64,000 nucleotides of DNA from JANSWP01 sp041941305 (GTDB lineage: Bacteria > Bacteroidota > Bacteroidia > Chitinophagales > Saprospiraceae), in contig JBGTQJ010000051.1 of NCBI GenBank assembly GCA_041941305.1, positions 4,004 to 68,003 on the forward strand, written 5' to 3'. The position numbers and the translations under genes are program-made. The notes beneath the pieces are model-generated. The model ran no database searches, was not told where the DNA came from, and saw only the letters and a list, made by a program, of their open reading frames with translations. How positions within the stretch are numbered: the stretch's first letter is position 1; each line of letters starts with the position of its first letter. Positions 45,178-54,400 of the stretch are shown here, piece by piece.

Positions 45178-45222
45178 GTTCATTGTTCTATGAATTCTAA
45201 AAAATAAAATAATACAAAACAA

Positions 45223-45370
45223 AAAAAGAGGCTCGTTGCAAGCTCTGGCTTGCAAAACGAAACTTGGTACAGGGCTCCTGCCCTGGTGTTGCCAATGCTT
45301 TTTGATGCAAAAGGGCAGGAGCCCTTGACTTACTTACGTTTGGCAAGCTGGAGCTTGCAACGAGCTTTTT
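45223..45370. repeat. Large palindromic element P3
   Basis: The arms AAAAAAGAGGCTCGTTGCAA and TTGCAACGAGCTTTTTT, and inside them AGGGCTCCTGCCCT (45271-45284) with its exact complement at 45312-45325, form a long imperfect hairpin between two paralogous outer-membrane-protein genes. It was probably inserted between them. Confidence 0.85.
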
Positions 45371-45437
45371 TAAGTAAGGAAAAAGTATTAAACTTTTTTG
45401 ATGGGAGTGAAATATGATTCCGTGCATATATACCGTT

Positions 45438-46760
45438 TTACGATTTCTTGAAAATAAAGAAATACAACCCAATATTTAGGTTAAGTCGCTTTTCGTGATC
45501 CCTATAGTCCAAGGTAGAAAAAGTTGTTCCTGCTTCCTCTTTTATTCTGGAAAAGGTATCCAAATATTCAAATTGAGTGGAAAATTCAACAGCCAAATTA
45601 CGCATGATAAAATATTGCCAGGCAAAGAAAATCTGGGAGCGAAAGCCTGTTCCATGGAGGGACATTGGAACAGGATGTGGTTCCAGCACAGTTCCATAAG
45701 GTGTATGATAGAAAAATTGAATCCCTGTTTTTATAAGGTTTTCGGAATAAAAAAAGAAATGAATGTCCCAGGCACCTCCAATCATCAACTCATGCTCTTT
45801 CAAATTTAAGGTGATTCGTTTCCCGGTATTGAACGCTCTAAATCTATGATAATCGGTACTAAGGGTTTGGTGTTGGGCAAAGAGGCTAGTCGAAAAGTAG
45901 AAATTTTGGGAAATTGGAATGAAGTATTGGACAAAAGCCTTGGCTGCAGATCTGCGCCGTATGGGTTCATAGTCTTCATCGTATTTCCGCTTTTCTATCA
46001 ATAAGCCACCCCCGATTTTCCAACGGTTGTTTAAGAATAAACTAAAAGTAGGCTCCCCTATCGTGTGAATTATTTCATTGCTTTTGATTAAATCCAAAGC
46101 AAACCGTCCACCCAATTGGTAAGTCCCCTTTTTGAAATATAGTTTTGATATTTCCAGGCAGTTAAAGCATTCATATGTTTTTTCCATGTCTAAAAAAAAC
46201 TGAATGCCAAAATCCAGATTTAGTTTACTACCATCATTGGGATAGTCTAAGTAAAGGTCAATATTTCTTCCCGCAAATCGATAGGAAAGTGCAGTTTCAA
46301 TTGCCACATTTTCAAATAGAAAAAAATTGATGCCGGCACCTAACCAGAAGTTGATAAAAAAGCCATCATAATTATTTTTAAAGGAACGGGCATCTGTCCA
46401 TTGGAAATTTGAGAGGAGTGAGGCGAAGGTATTGACCTTTCCAGGGTTGAAGTAATGCCTGGCAAAAATGGGCATTTTCGTTATGATATCAATGTCACTA
46501 TCTTTTTGAAATTGATAGTCGATTATTTGATAGGAAAAATCAACCCCCAGCCCAACCATCGTATTGGGTCGAAAAAAGTATCCCCAGTTGGTTTTCAAAT
46601 TGATGCGATAAGTATGTTCATTCCACTTTTCAGAATTATCGGAGTCAAAAAGAAAATCAAAAGAATGGTGACCATTTAAGAGTCGGGTACCTTTTTCTAT
46701 TTGTGAAAAGCCCAGCAAAGCACCAAGTTGGAGAACGAAAAATAAAGCTATTCGGAGCAT
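45438..46760 (-). CDS. Outer-membrane protein B of a three-paralog cluster
   Basis: A 440-residue paralog of proteins A and C, from ATG 46760, signal peptide ending GFSQ. First half from IEKGTRLLNGHHS to LDFGIQFFL; second half from KKGTYQLGGRF to LNIGLYFFIFKK. Many Trp/Tyr/Phe positions match its neighbours. The start lies one base past the stop of protein C, so the two are translationally close and certainly cotranscribed. Confidence 0.7.
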   Translation of the reverse strand: MLRIALFFVLQLGALLGFSQIEKGTRLLNGHHSFDFLFDSDNSEKWNEHTYRINLKTNWGYFFRPNTMVGLGVDFSYQIIDYQFQKDSDIDIITKMPIFARHYFNPGKVNTFASLLSNFQWTDARSFKNNYDGFFINFWLGAGINFFLFENVAIETALSYRFAGRNIDLYLDYPNDGSKLNLDFGIQFFLDMEKTYECFNCLEISKLYFKKGTYQLGGRFALDLIKSNEIIHTIGEPTFSLFLNNRWKIGGGLLIEKRKYDEDYEPIRRRSAAKAFVQYFIPISQNFYFSTSLFAQHQTLSTDYHRFRAFNTGKRITLNLKEHELMIGGAWDIHFFFYSENLIKTGIQFFYHTPYGTVLEPHPVPMSLHGTGFRSQIFFAWQYFIMRNLAVEFSTQFEYLDTFSRIKEEAGTTFSTLDYRDHEKRLNLNIGLYFFIFKKS

Positions 46761-46761
46761 G

Positions 46762-48072
46762 TCATTGGTCGTTTGATTTCTTGGAAATGAAATATGAAAA
46801 GCCAAGCCCTGCTTGTATTCTGCTTACATAATTATTGCTTATAGTTTCCAGTACCAATAATCTGTTTTCAGATTCCAGGATGTTGTATTGTGCATATATT
46901 TCTACTGCCATGTTTTTAAATACAAAGTGTTGCCAGGCGATTTGCCAATTGGCATTCATTGCAATAATTCGAAAAGTGGGATCTGATTTTTCTCCTTCAA
47001 TTACTTCATGCTGTTTTCCATTTTGAAATTCAGTAGATAAAGTGGTTTTGAGCAAGTTCTTTGAAGAGGGGAAAAAAAGGAAAGCCACAGATGGTCCGAA
47101 GAGAAAATTATGTTGGTGCCAATCTATTGTACCTATAGTAGAGGGTGATATAAAGGATTGAAAAGTTTGTTTGGAATGCGAGTACCCCAATTTAAAACCA
47201 GGGGCCAGGAAAAAAGTATTGAAGATGGGATGGTAATAGGTTAAATGAGCTGCTATTTCCTCTGAGTTCGATTCTAGTTCATTGAATTGAAAAAACTTTT
47301 GATACCCCAACCTCGTACCAAGTTCAATTCTATCTTTTAAAAAATACCGAAATCCCAGATCCATTTCGAGTCTTGGCTCTTCATAGTCTTTTTTAAATAA
47401 CCTTCCCCACCAGGCACCGGAAAAAATAGCATTTCCTTTCTTTAAGTATTGATTAGGCAATTGTTCACCTGTTTCATAGGTTGACTTTTCGCTCCGATTT
47501 AAAAAAAGCTGAATATTTAGATTATAGTGCCACTTGAGATCAGTCCCACGAAAAAGCCAAAATTCTTCACTATCTCCAACTCTATAGTTTAAACTACCCT
47601 CAACAGCGACATCTTTCGTTAAAAAGTAGTCAAAGCCAAAGCCCAGATCAAAATAAGTGTAATCGTCTTTGAAAAATTCTTCACCATTAGATTTTATTTC
47701 AATTCTGGAAAAATTGAATTGCAAATGTGTAAACCATCTTGTTTTTCCTGGATTTAAATATTGTCTGTAAAAAATGGGAACAGAATAACGGAATAAATTA
47801 AAGTCCTCCCCAAGAAAAATGTCTTCAATAAAATCTGTGGCAAAAGAAAAATGCAATCCAGTGCCAAAAACAGTTCCGCTTGTTATGAAATATCCTGCTG
47901 AATTATTGAAAGATAAGCTTGTAGTATTAAAATTCGGTGAGGGTGAAACTTGCTTGACAGAACGGAACTCAAAATCGTTTTGAGCGCGAATCAACCAACT
48001 ACCTTTCTGAACTTGTGCAATGCTAATGGAATTGCAAAACAGCAATAAGAATAGAGTCGCGTTTTTTAGCAT
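46762..48072 (-). CDS. Outer-membrane protein C of a three-paralog cluster
   Basis: A 436-residue paralog, from ATG 48072 (frame opens at 48162 but with no signal peptide before M31), signal peptide ending SIAQ. First half VQKGSWLIRAQNDFEF to LNIQLFLN; second half KKGNAIFSGAWWG to LGFSYFISKKS. First gene of the cluster. A two-domain duplicate followed by tandem gene duplication explains all three. What they bind is unknown. Confidence 0.7.
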   Translation of the reverse strand: MLKNATLFLLLFCNSISIAQVQKGSWLIRAQNDFEFRSVKQVSPSPNFNTTSLSFNNSAGYFITSGTVFGTGLHFSFATDFIEDIFLGEDFNLFRYSVPIFYRQYLNPGKTRWFTHLQFNFSRIEIKSNGEEFFKDDYTYFDLGFGFDYFLTKDVAVEGSLNYRVGDSEEFWLFRGTDLKWHYNLNIQLFLNRSEKSTYETGEQLPNQYLKKGNAIFSGAWWGRLFKKDYEEPRLEMDLGFRYFLKDRIELGTRLGYQKFFQFNELESNSEEIAAHLTYYHPIFNTFFLAPGFKLGYSHSKQTFQSFISPSTIGTIDWHQHNFLFGPSVAFLFFPSSKNLLKTTLSTEFQNGKQHEVIEGEKSDPTFRIIAMNANWQIAWQHFVFKNMAVEIYAQYNILESENRLLVLETISNNYVSRIQAGLGFSYFISKKSNDQ

Positions 48073-48218
48073 GTTAAGAGATTTTATCGAAATTGAATAT
48101 TGGAAACAGAAAGATATAGATTCTATTTGAATTTTGTAAGGTATGTCAAAAAATAAAAGCAAATGCGCTTGTGATAAAACCGTGATTTTTCCGTGATGCT
48201 ACAGGAATAGACTGTCCT

Positions 48219-48226
48219 TATCTTTG
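48219..48226 (+). promoter_or_regulatory. Candidate -7 element TATCTTTG
   Basis: Perfect TAnnTTTG match on the plus strand, 327 bp upstream of the DoxX gene. Between lie a simple repeat and element P4. It may be the original DoxX promoter, separated by later insertions. No good TTG box at the right distance. Confidence 0.4.
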
Positions 48227-48259
48227 TAGGGAAATTCTCAATTAAAATTAAAATGTCTC

Positions 48260-48330
48260 AATGAAAATGAAAATTTAAATAGCTAATTTTCATTTTCATT
48301 TTCATTTTCATTTTCATTTTCATTTTCATT
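48260..48330. repeat. ATTTTC tandem repeat with perfect 16-bp fold-back arm
   Basis: AATGAAAATGAAAATT (48260-48275) and its complement (48285-48300), then five more ATTTTC units. Same family as 55535-55617. Confidence 0.88.
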
Positions 48331-48337
48331 AAGTATA

Positions 48338-48512
48338 TAGAGCTTGTTTAAAATTCCATCAATCGGCTGCAAGCGACAAATTTTATCCTGCACTTTGTTA
48401 AATTTTTCGCCAGATTGCCCGCATCTCCCGATAGCTATCGGGACAAAATTTGCCTCGTTCAGAACAAAACTTGCTCTCTCTCGCTCAATCATGAAAGTTT
48501 AAACAAGCTTTT
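48338..48512. repeat. Palindromic element family P4, long copy
   Basis: 175 bp with complementary ends: TAGAGCTTGTTTAAA at one side and TTTAAACAAGCT at the other, and a central perfect palindrome TCCCGATAGCTATCGGGA (48426-48443). A shorter relative is at 51362-51417. Confidence 0.8.
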
Positions 48513-48552
48513 AGGCTAGAAAATCAATTCTTCACTTTTTTAAATCAAAACA

Positions 48553-48954
48553 ATGAATAAGGCCACTCAAATTATTTCCTGGTTACTTAGCATAGCGATA
48601 GTAGTCATTTTAATTCAAACGCTGTTTTTTAAATTCACCGCTGCTCCCGAAAGCGTGTATATTTTTGAAAAGACGGGCTTGGGCGATTTTGGTCGCATTG
48701 GTTCTGGTGTGGTAGAACTGATTGCGAGTATATTGCTGCTTATACCGAGAACCGTTTGGTTGGGTGCCTTAATGTCGATGGGAACAATGGCAGGAGCTAT
48801 CCTTTTTCATTTGACTTCATTGGGGATTGAGGTGATGGAAGATGGCGGCACTTTATTCTACATGGCAGTTGGTGTTTTTATTGGAAGTGCAATTGTGTTG
48901 TATTTACATAGGAAAGAAGTACCTTTGCTAAACAAAATAAAAAGAGCCAATTAG
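48553..48954 (+). CDS. DoxX-like membrane protein
   Basis: A 133-residue protein with four predicted membrane helices (residues 5-25, 47-67, 72-92, 100-120), typical of the DoxX/DoxD-like family (FKFTAAPESVYIFEK..GxGxxE). In Bacteroidota small DoxX proteins are common, with roles in quinone or sulfur metabolism proposed in a few organisms but not established in general. The start is ATG 48553; a terminator follows. Confidence 0.82.
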   Translation: MNKATQIISWLLSIAIVVILIQTLFFKFTAAPESVYIFEKTGLGDFGRIGSGVVELIASILLLIPRTVWLGALMSMGTMAGAILFHLTSLGIEVMEDGGTLFYMAVGVFIGSAIVLYLHRKEVPLLNKIKRAN

Positions 48955-49034
48955 AAAGTTTCTTTTTTAATGCTCATACTCTTTGATAAAGCTGATATAC
49001 CGAAACCGATTTCCATATATATCCAGACAACGGG

Positions 49035-49069
49035 ACCCTCGTCGCCACTTTGAGCACGAGGGTTTTTTT
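49035..49069 (+). terminator. Rho-independent terminator
   Basis: ACCCTCGT and ACGAGGGT around a 13-nt loop, then TTTTTTT. It ends the DoxX transcript. Its position shows that the next frame's early TTG codon at 49050 cannot be the natural start. Confidence 0.9.
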
Positions 49070-49085
49070 AAAACCTGCCGTATTT

Positions 49086-50087
49086 GTGTCCCAATCCAAA
49101 AAAAATATCCGCTTACGTTTGCTTTCCTATATTGTAATTGCGTACATGCTCCTGGCTTTTAGCTGGTGGTCCGTTTTGTTATTTACAAAAAACAAGGATG
49201 CATTTTTCGCAAAGAGAGATTTGTTGATGATTGGAATGATCGCAGAGGGTATTGTGGAAAATGAGCAGCAATTTCATAGCACAGCTGATTACCAAAAGCT
49301 TAGAAAGGAATACAAGCGGCAAGAAATGATGATCTTTGGAGAAGCTACCGTTTTTGTATTGACCTTGATAATTGGAATTTGGTTAATCAATCGGGGTTAC
49401 AACAGAGAAATGGAAGTTGCACAACAACGTAGAAATTTTTTGTTATCGATTACGCATGAGTTAAAATCACCCATTGCTTCCATAAAATTAATTTTAGAAA
49501 CATTCCTGAAACGGAATTTGAAGCCCGGGCAGACGAAAAAATTTACGGAAAGTGCTTTGGAGGAAACGGAGCGATTGCATACTCTGGTAAATGATCTTTT
49601 ACTATCGGCAAAACTGGAAACATCCTACCAGCCTAACTTTGAATTCCTCAATTTGGTGGAATTAATAGAAGACCTGGTAGAGCGACTTTCTACAAAATAC
49701 CCAAATGTGAATTTCTTTTTTCAAAAAAATGACGATATTCCGACTTTGCAGGCTGAGCGTTTGGGTATGACTTCTGTAGTTTTGAACCTTTTGGAAAATG
49801 CAGTAAAGTATTCGAATAAAGCACCGAAAATCAGCATTGAATTGAGTTGTGAGAATAATACAATTCAATTAAACGTTGCGGACAATGGCATCGGCATTCC
49901 AGAAAAGGAAAAGAAAAAGGTATTTGAAAAATTTTATCGGATAGGAAATGAAGATACCCGGACAACTAAGGGGACTGGTTTGGGTTTACACATTGTCAAT
50001 CAGATAGTTTTGGCTCACAAAGGGAAAATTGCCATTGTAGATAATGTTCCCAAAGGAACGATTTTCAAAATTGAGTTGCCTTGTTAA
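49086..50087 (+). CDS. Membrane sensor histidine kinase
   Basis: A 333-residue kinase from GTG 49086 (Met at 49146 is the next option). Two membrane helices (about 10-35 and 85-105) enclose a short periplasmic loop. HisKA has FLLSITHELKSPIASIKL with the phosphorylated His; ATPase motifs NLLENAVKYS, DNGIGIP, FEKFYR and GTGLGLHI follow. No HAMP domain is visible. Pairs with the response regulator 97 bp downstream. Resembles RprX/ RprY-type pairs in Bacteroidota. The signal is unknown. Confidence 0.9.
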   Translation: MSQSKKNIRLRLLSYIVIAYMLLAFSWWSVLLFTKNKDAFFAKRDLLMIGMIAEGIVENEQQFHSTADYQKLRKEYKRQEMMIFGEATVFVLTLIIGIWLINRGYNREMEVAQQRRNFLLSITHELKSPIASIKLILETFLKRNLKPGQTKKFTESALEETERLHTLVNDLLLSAKLETSYQPNFEFLNLVELIEDLVERLSTKYPNVNFFFQKNDDIPTLQAERLGMTSVVLNLLENAVKYSNKAPKISIELSCENNTIQLNVADNGIGIPEKEKKKVFEKFYRIGNEDTRTTKGTGLGLHIVNQIVLAHKGKIAIVDNVPKGTIFKIELPC

Positions 50088-50096
50088 AATATGTTG

Positions 50097-50149
50097 GATC
50101 GCTTCGCTGTCAGAAGTCAGAAAGTCTGACCTCTGACAGCGAAGCGATC
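50097..50149. repeat. Palindromic element family P2, copy 1
   Basis: 53 bp: GATCGCTTCGCTGTCAGA and its complement form an 18-bp stem, with GTCAGA/TCTGAC inside, so nearly the whole element is one hairpin. It sits between sensor and response regulator. The same element, also 53 bp, is at 62378-62430. Confidence 0.9.
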
Positions 50150-50184
50150 TACCTTTAAATAGTCTGTCTTCTAAAAAAATAAAC

Positions 50185-50865
50185 ATGAGAATTCTTTTGG
50201 TCGAAGATGAAGAAAACATTCGCAAAGTTGTCAAGCTGAATTTGGAAATGGAAGATTATGAGGTAGTAGCTACTGACAACGGACGAAATGCCATAAAATA
50301 CTTCCATGAGCAGCATTTTGATTTGATTATTCTGGATGTGATGTTGCCAGAGATGAATGGTTTTCAAATATGCGAACAGATTCGATTGACCAATATGGAG
50401 GTTCCTATCATTTTTGCGACTGCAAAGGATACTGCGATGGATAGGATTTCAGGATTGAAAATGGGAGCGGATGATTATATAACCAAACCCTTCAACCTGG
50501 AAGAACTGTTACTAAGAGTCAAAAACCTGATCAAACGCACGAGCAAAGCACCTGAAAACACTCCCGAAGTCTATGAATTTGGTAGCAATAAAGTGAATTT
50601 TCGAACTTTTGAAGCGGAAGGGCTTCCAGGACAATTTATGCTCACTAAAAAAGAAGCGATGCTTTTGAAATTGCTCATTGATCGAAAAAATGAAGTCGTT
50701 TCGCGCCAACAAATTCTGCAGTCTGTCTGGGGCTATGATGTTTTTCCCTCTACCCGAACAATCGATAATTTCATTCTATCCTTCAGAAAATATTTTGAAA
50801 AAGATCCCAAGAACCCTGAGTTTTTTCAATCTGTCAGGGGAATTGGTTATAAGTTTGTTGACTGA
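50185..50865 (+). CDS. OmpR-family response regulator
   Basis: A 226-residue two-domain regulator: receiver with phosphorylation site Asp51 (LIILDVMLPEMNG), acidic pair DEE at 8-10 and KPF near 105; then OmpR-type winged helix (LTKKEAMLLKLLIDRKNEVV, VFPSTRTIDNFILSFRKYFE, GIGYKFVD). It is the partner of the kinase directly upstream. A P2 hairpin between the two could influence their expression ratio. Confidence 0.94.
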   Translation: MRILLVEDEENIRKVVKLNLEMEDYEVVATDNGRNAIKYFHEQHFDLIILDVMLPEMNGFQICEQIRLTNMEVPIIFATAKDTAMDRISGLKMGADDYITKPFNLEELLLRVKNLIKRTSKAPENTPEVYEFGSNKVNFRTFEAEGLPGQFMLTKKEAMLLKLLIDRKNEVVSRQQILQSVWGYDVFPSTRTIDNFILSFRKYFEKDPKNPEFFQSVRGIGYKFVD

Positions 50866-51438
50866 AACGGTAACACTTTAAAACTTTTCCCTATCTTTGA
50901 AGTCCCACAATCTTACCCAATAGATCCACAGCATTCAAAACTTTGACTGCTATTTTTCAAAAGTGGAAAAATCCAGACTACACATTAAGCACTTTTGCTA
51001 TTTGTAACCTCTTATGGTCAATATATTTAGTTCAAGAGTAAGTTCAAACCCGTCAGCTTAGTTTCCTTCAGTAAGCTGATTGTGTTTGGACTTACTTTTG
51101 AAAACTGAATTCAGCGTATGTTTAAAAATACGCTTATCGATTTGAAGAGGCATAATTGGCAAATACTAATTTGATAAACACAAGACAACTGGAATATCTT
51201 TTCCCTTTTGGATAAAAAATTAAACCGTAAACCCTTAATCTCGCACACAGAACAGACATAGGCACCTGATGGAGTGGGCAGTTTTCAGTAGGCAGTTTTT
51301 TATACCATCTTTAATTTAACCCGTTCACAGTCCACCGTCTGCCGTCCACCATTTTCAATTAAGAGCATGTTTAAATTTGCCGTTAACCGTCAATTGATGG
51401 AATTTTATTTATGCTCTAAAAAACAAAAATGAAGACCT
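50866..51438. other. Non-coding gap rich in structured repeats
   Basis: 573 bp. A perfect -7 match TATCTTTG at 50892-50899. A hairpin at 51034-51100 (GAGTAAGTTCAAAC with GTTTGGACTTACTT, and TCAGCTTA with TAAGCTGA). A degenerate repeat of GTCCACCGTCTGCCGTCCACC at 51331-51351. A short P4 copy at 51362-51417, 21 bp from the next gene. No gene. Confidence 0.65.
51362..51417. repeat. Palindromic element family P4, short copy
   Basis: Terminal inverted repeat AGAGCAT / ATGCTCT, with GTTTAAA next to one end and TTGATGGAATTTTA near the other. TTGATGGAATTTTA is identical to the complement of one end of the long copy at 48338-48512. Looks like an internal-deletion derivative. Confidence 0.7.
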
Positions 51439-54400
51439 ATGAAAAATGTTTACAAACGCTCTTATTGGATTTATTTGTTGATCAACTTTTTTATCATCTC
51501 TGTCCAAGCCCAACCCAGCATTCAAAAGATGCAGGCACATGGACACCAGCACGAAGCCCAGCCACTTTTTGTAGAAAATCAGCACCAATGGCATGAGAAT
51601 GTGCGGTATAGAACTGGTTTTGGTGGTTCTGTAAATTTATTTTTGGAAGAAAAGGCATTTACCTATGTATTGAGCCATTCTGAAGATTTGAAACAGATAC
51701 ACGATCTCGCCCTCATTGACCGAAAAAAACTAAAAGACTTACAAATCAGGCAACATGCCTACAAAGTTTATTTCGTTGGTGCTAAAAAAGCCAGTTTGAA
51801 CGGAGAAAGCCAAAAGACACATTACCACAATTATTTTATAGGTAAAGATCCTGCTAAATGGGCAAGCGAAGTACCCTTGTATAAAGGAGTACACTATCAT
51901 GATTTATATTCTGGTATTGATTTGAAAGCCTATAGTCAGGATGGGCATTTCAAATATGATTTTATTGTCCATGCAGGTGGCGATGTTGCAGATATACAAT
52001 TAAAGTATGAAGGTGTGGAAGATTTGTCATTGACTTCGGGTGATTTGCACATCAGAACTTCCTTTCAAAGCATGTTTGAAAAGAGACCCTATGCATATCA
52101 AATTATTGATGGAGAAAATATAGAAGTAGCTTGTGAATATGTTTTAGAGGGAAACAAGTTGACTTTTAAATTTCCAAATGGCTACAATGTTGATTATCAG
52201 TTGATTATCGATCCGACTGTTATTGCTTCCACGCTTTCTGGTACTTCTGGGTTTCAAAACTTTGGACATTCTGCTACTTATGACAATGGTGGAAATATGT
52301 ACACGGCAGGACGTTCATTTGGACCAGGATATCCGGTGACCCTTGGTGCTTTTCAAACAAATTATGGAGGCGGTAGTTCCGATATTGTCGTCAGCAAGTA
52401 CAATCCTCAGGGAAGCAATTTGCTCTATGCAACCTATATCGGAGGAGCAGGCGAAGACTTACCACATAGTATTATTACTGATTTCAATCAGCAACTTTAT
52501 ATTTATGGTTCTTCGACCTCATTTGATTATCCAACAACTCCCAATGCAATACAATCTAACCAGGAGGGAAATGCAGATATTATAGTCACTGTTTTGAATG
52601 CGGATGGAACCGGGCTGGTGGGGTCCAGTTATTTTGGTGGAGATGAGGATGACGGTTTGAATAATTCCTCTCTAAATTCGAATTACGGAGATAATTATCG
52701 AGGAGAAATCATATTGGATGCCCAGAATAACATTTATGTGGTGAGTTCCACCAATTCAGATAATTTTCCAGTAACAGGGGGCGCCTTTGATCAGACCTTC
52801 AATCCGATAGCCACGGGCTTTTTTGTTGAAGCTCAGGATGCGGTTGTTTTTAAAACCAATAGTGATCTATCTCTTTTGTACTGGGCGACTTATTTAGGAG
52901 AAGACGATCCGGACATTGGGAATGGTATTCGGGTTGATGATAGCGGGAATGTTTATGTGACAGGCACTGCGGGAGGAGGAAATTTCCCAACCCATTTAAG
53001 TTCAGTAAAACCAACATGGCCTGGAGGTGCCGAAAATGCATATGTGACCAAACTTTCTCCCGATGGGAGTGCAGTTTTAAGCAGTACTTTCTGGGGCTCT
53101 GACAATGATGAGCATTCTTATTTTATGGATTTGGATGATGATGGCAACGTCCATATTTATGGTCAAAGCTCAGGAGGGCAAATGCCGGTCACGCCTGGTG
53201 CATACGCCAATCCAAATAGCCGCCAGTTTATAACAGCTTTTACGGAAGACTTGTCGCAGGTCGTTTATTCCACAGTAGTAGGGACAGGTTCTTCTTTTTT
53301 GGTAGATTTCGTTCCGGTAGCTTTTATGGTAGATAAATGTGATGGCATCTATTTTTCCGGATATGAAGCTTCCGGAGGCTTGCCACTCACCAATGATGCC
53401 TTAGCGAATGCGCCTGGCACTTTTTACCTCGGGGTTCTGGAGCCTCTTGCTACAGGCTTGTCTTATGGAACTTATTATGGCAATGCAGATCATGTAGATG
53501 GTGGAACGAGTCGATTTGACAAGGGTGGGGTGGTTTATCAAGGTGTTTGTTCCTGTGTATTTACCGGATTACTCAATACCACCTCCAATGCCTGGGCGAC
53601 CGGGCAATCGACAGACTGTGATGTAGGCGCTTTCAAAATTGATTTTGACATAGAAACGGTTACTGCCCAGGGAACTGCCAATCCGGCAACAAGCGGCTGT
53701 GTGCCTTTTGATGTCCAATTTACGTATACGGGGCAGGACGCGGTAGCCTGGCAATGGGATTTTGATGATGGTGGGCAAAGCAATGACATGGATCCTTTTC
53801 ATACCTACACCGAAGCAGGGACTTATAAAGTTACATTGATAGCCACCAATCCAGATGCCTGTAATCCCATAGATACCTTTTATTTGACTGTCGATGTATT
53901 AGATGGGTCCACTAATTTAATTGATACGGCTATGTGTGACAATGAACCTATCTTTTTGGACGCAACAACTCAAAATGCGACCTACTTATGGCAAGATGGA
54001 TATACCGGAGCTACCTATACGGTTTCAAACCCTGGCGTATATTGGGTGGAAGTTGATATTGGAACTTGTACGAGAATTGATTCCTTCAACATTGTACCAT
54101 TGAGTAGTTTGGATATCGATTTAGGAGCGGATACTTCCATTTGTGACGTTTCTAACATTCTTTTAGATGGATTAGACCCGGGCGGTGTGTCCTACTTGTG
54201 GAGCAATGGGAGTTCATTGCCTACAACCAATATCTCTACCTCAGGTAATTATTGGCTGGAAATCGTGGATACGATTGGATGTAGGAGTCGCGATTCTATT
54301 TTCATAGACTTTGGAATCACTCCTCAACCAGATTTAGGCGTAGATACGACCTTGTGTGATGGAGATAATACCACTTTATCTACCTCTGATGTAAATGTGA

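Noticed and set aside
48283..48492. 69-codon minus-strand frame ending in Asn-Glu repeats
   Set aside because: Wholly made of element P4 and the ATTTTC repeat.
49050..49085. TTG start at 49050 for the histidine kinase
   Set aside because: It lies inside a rho-independent terminator; GTG 49086 is more credible.
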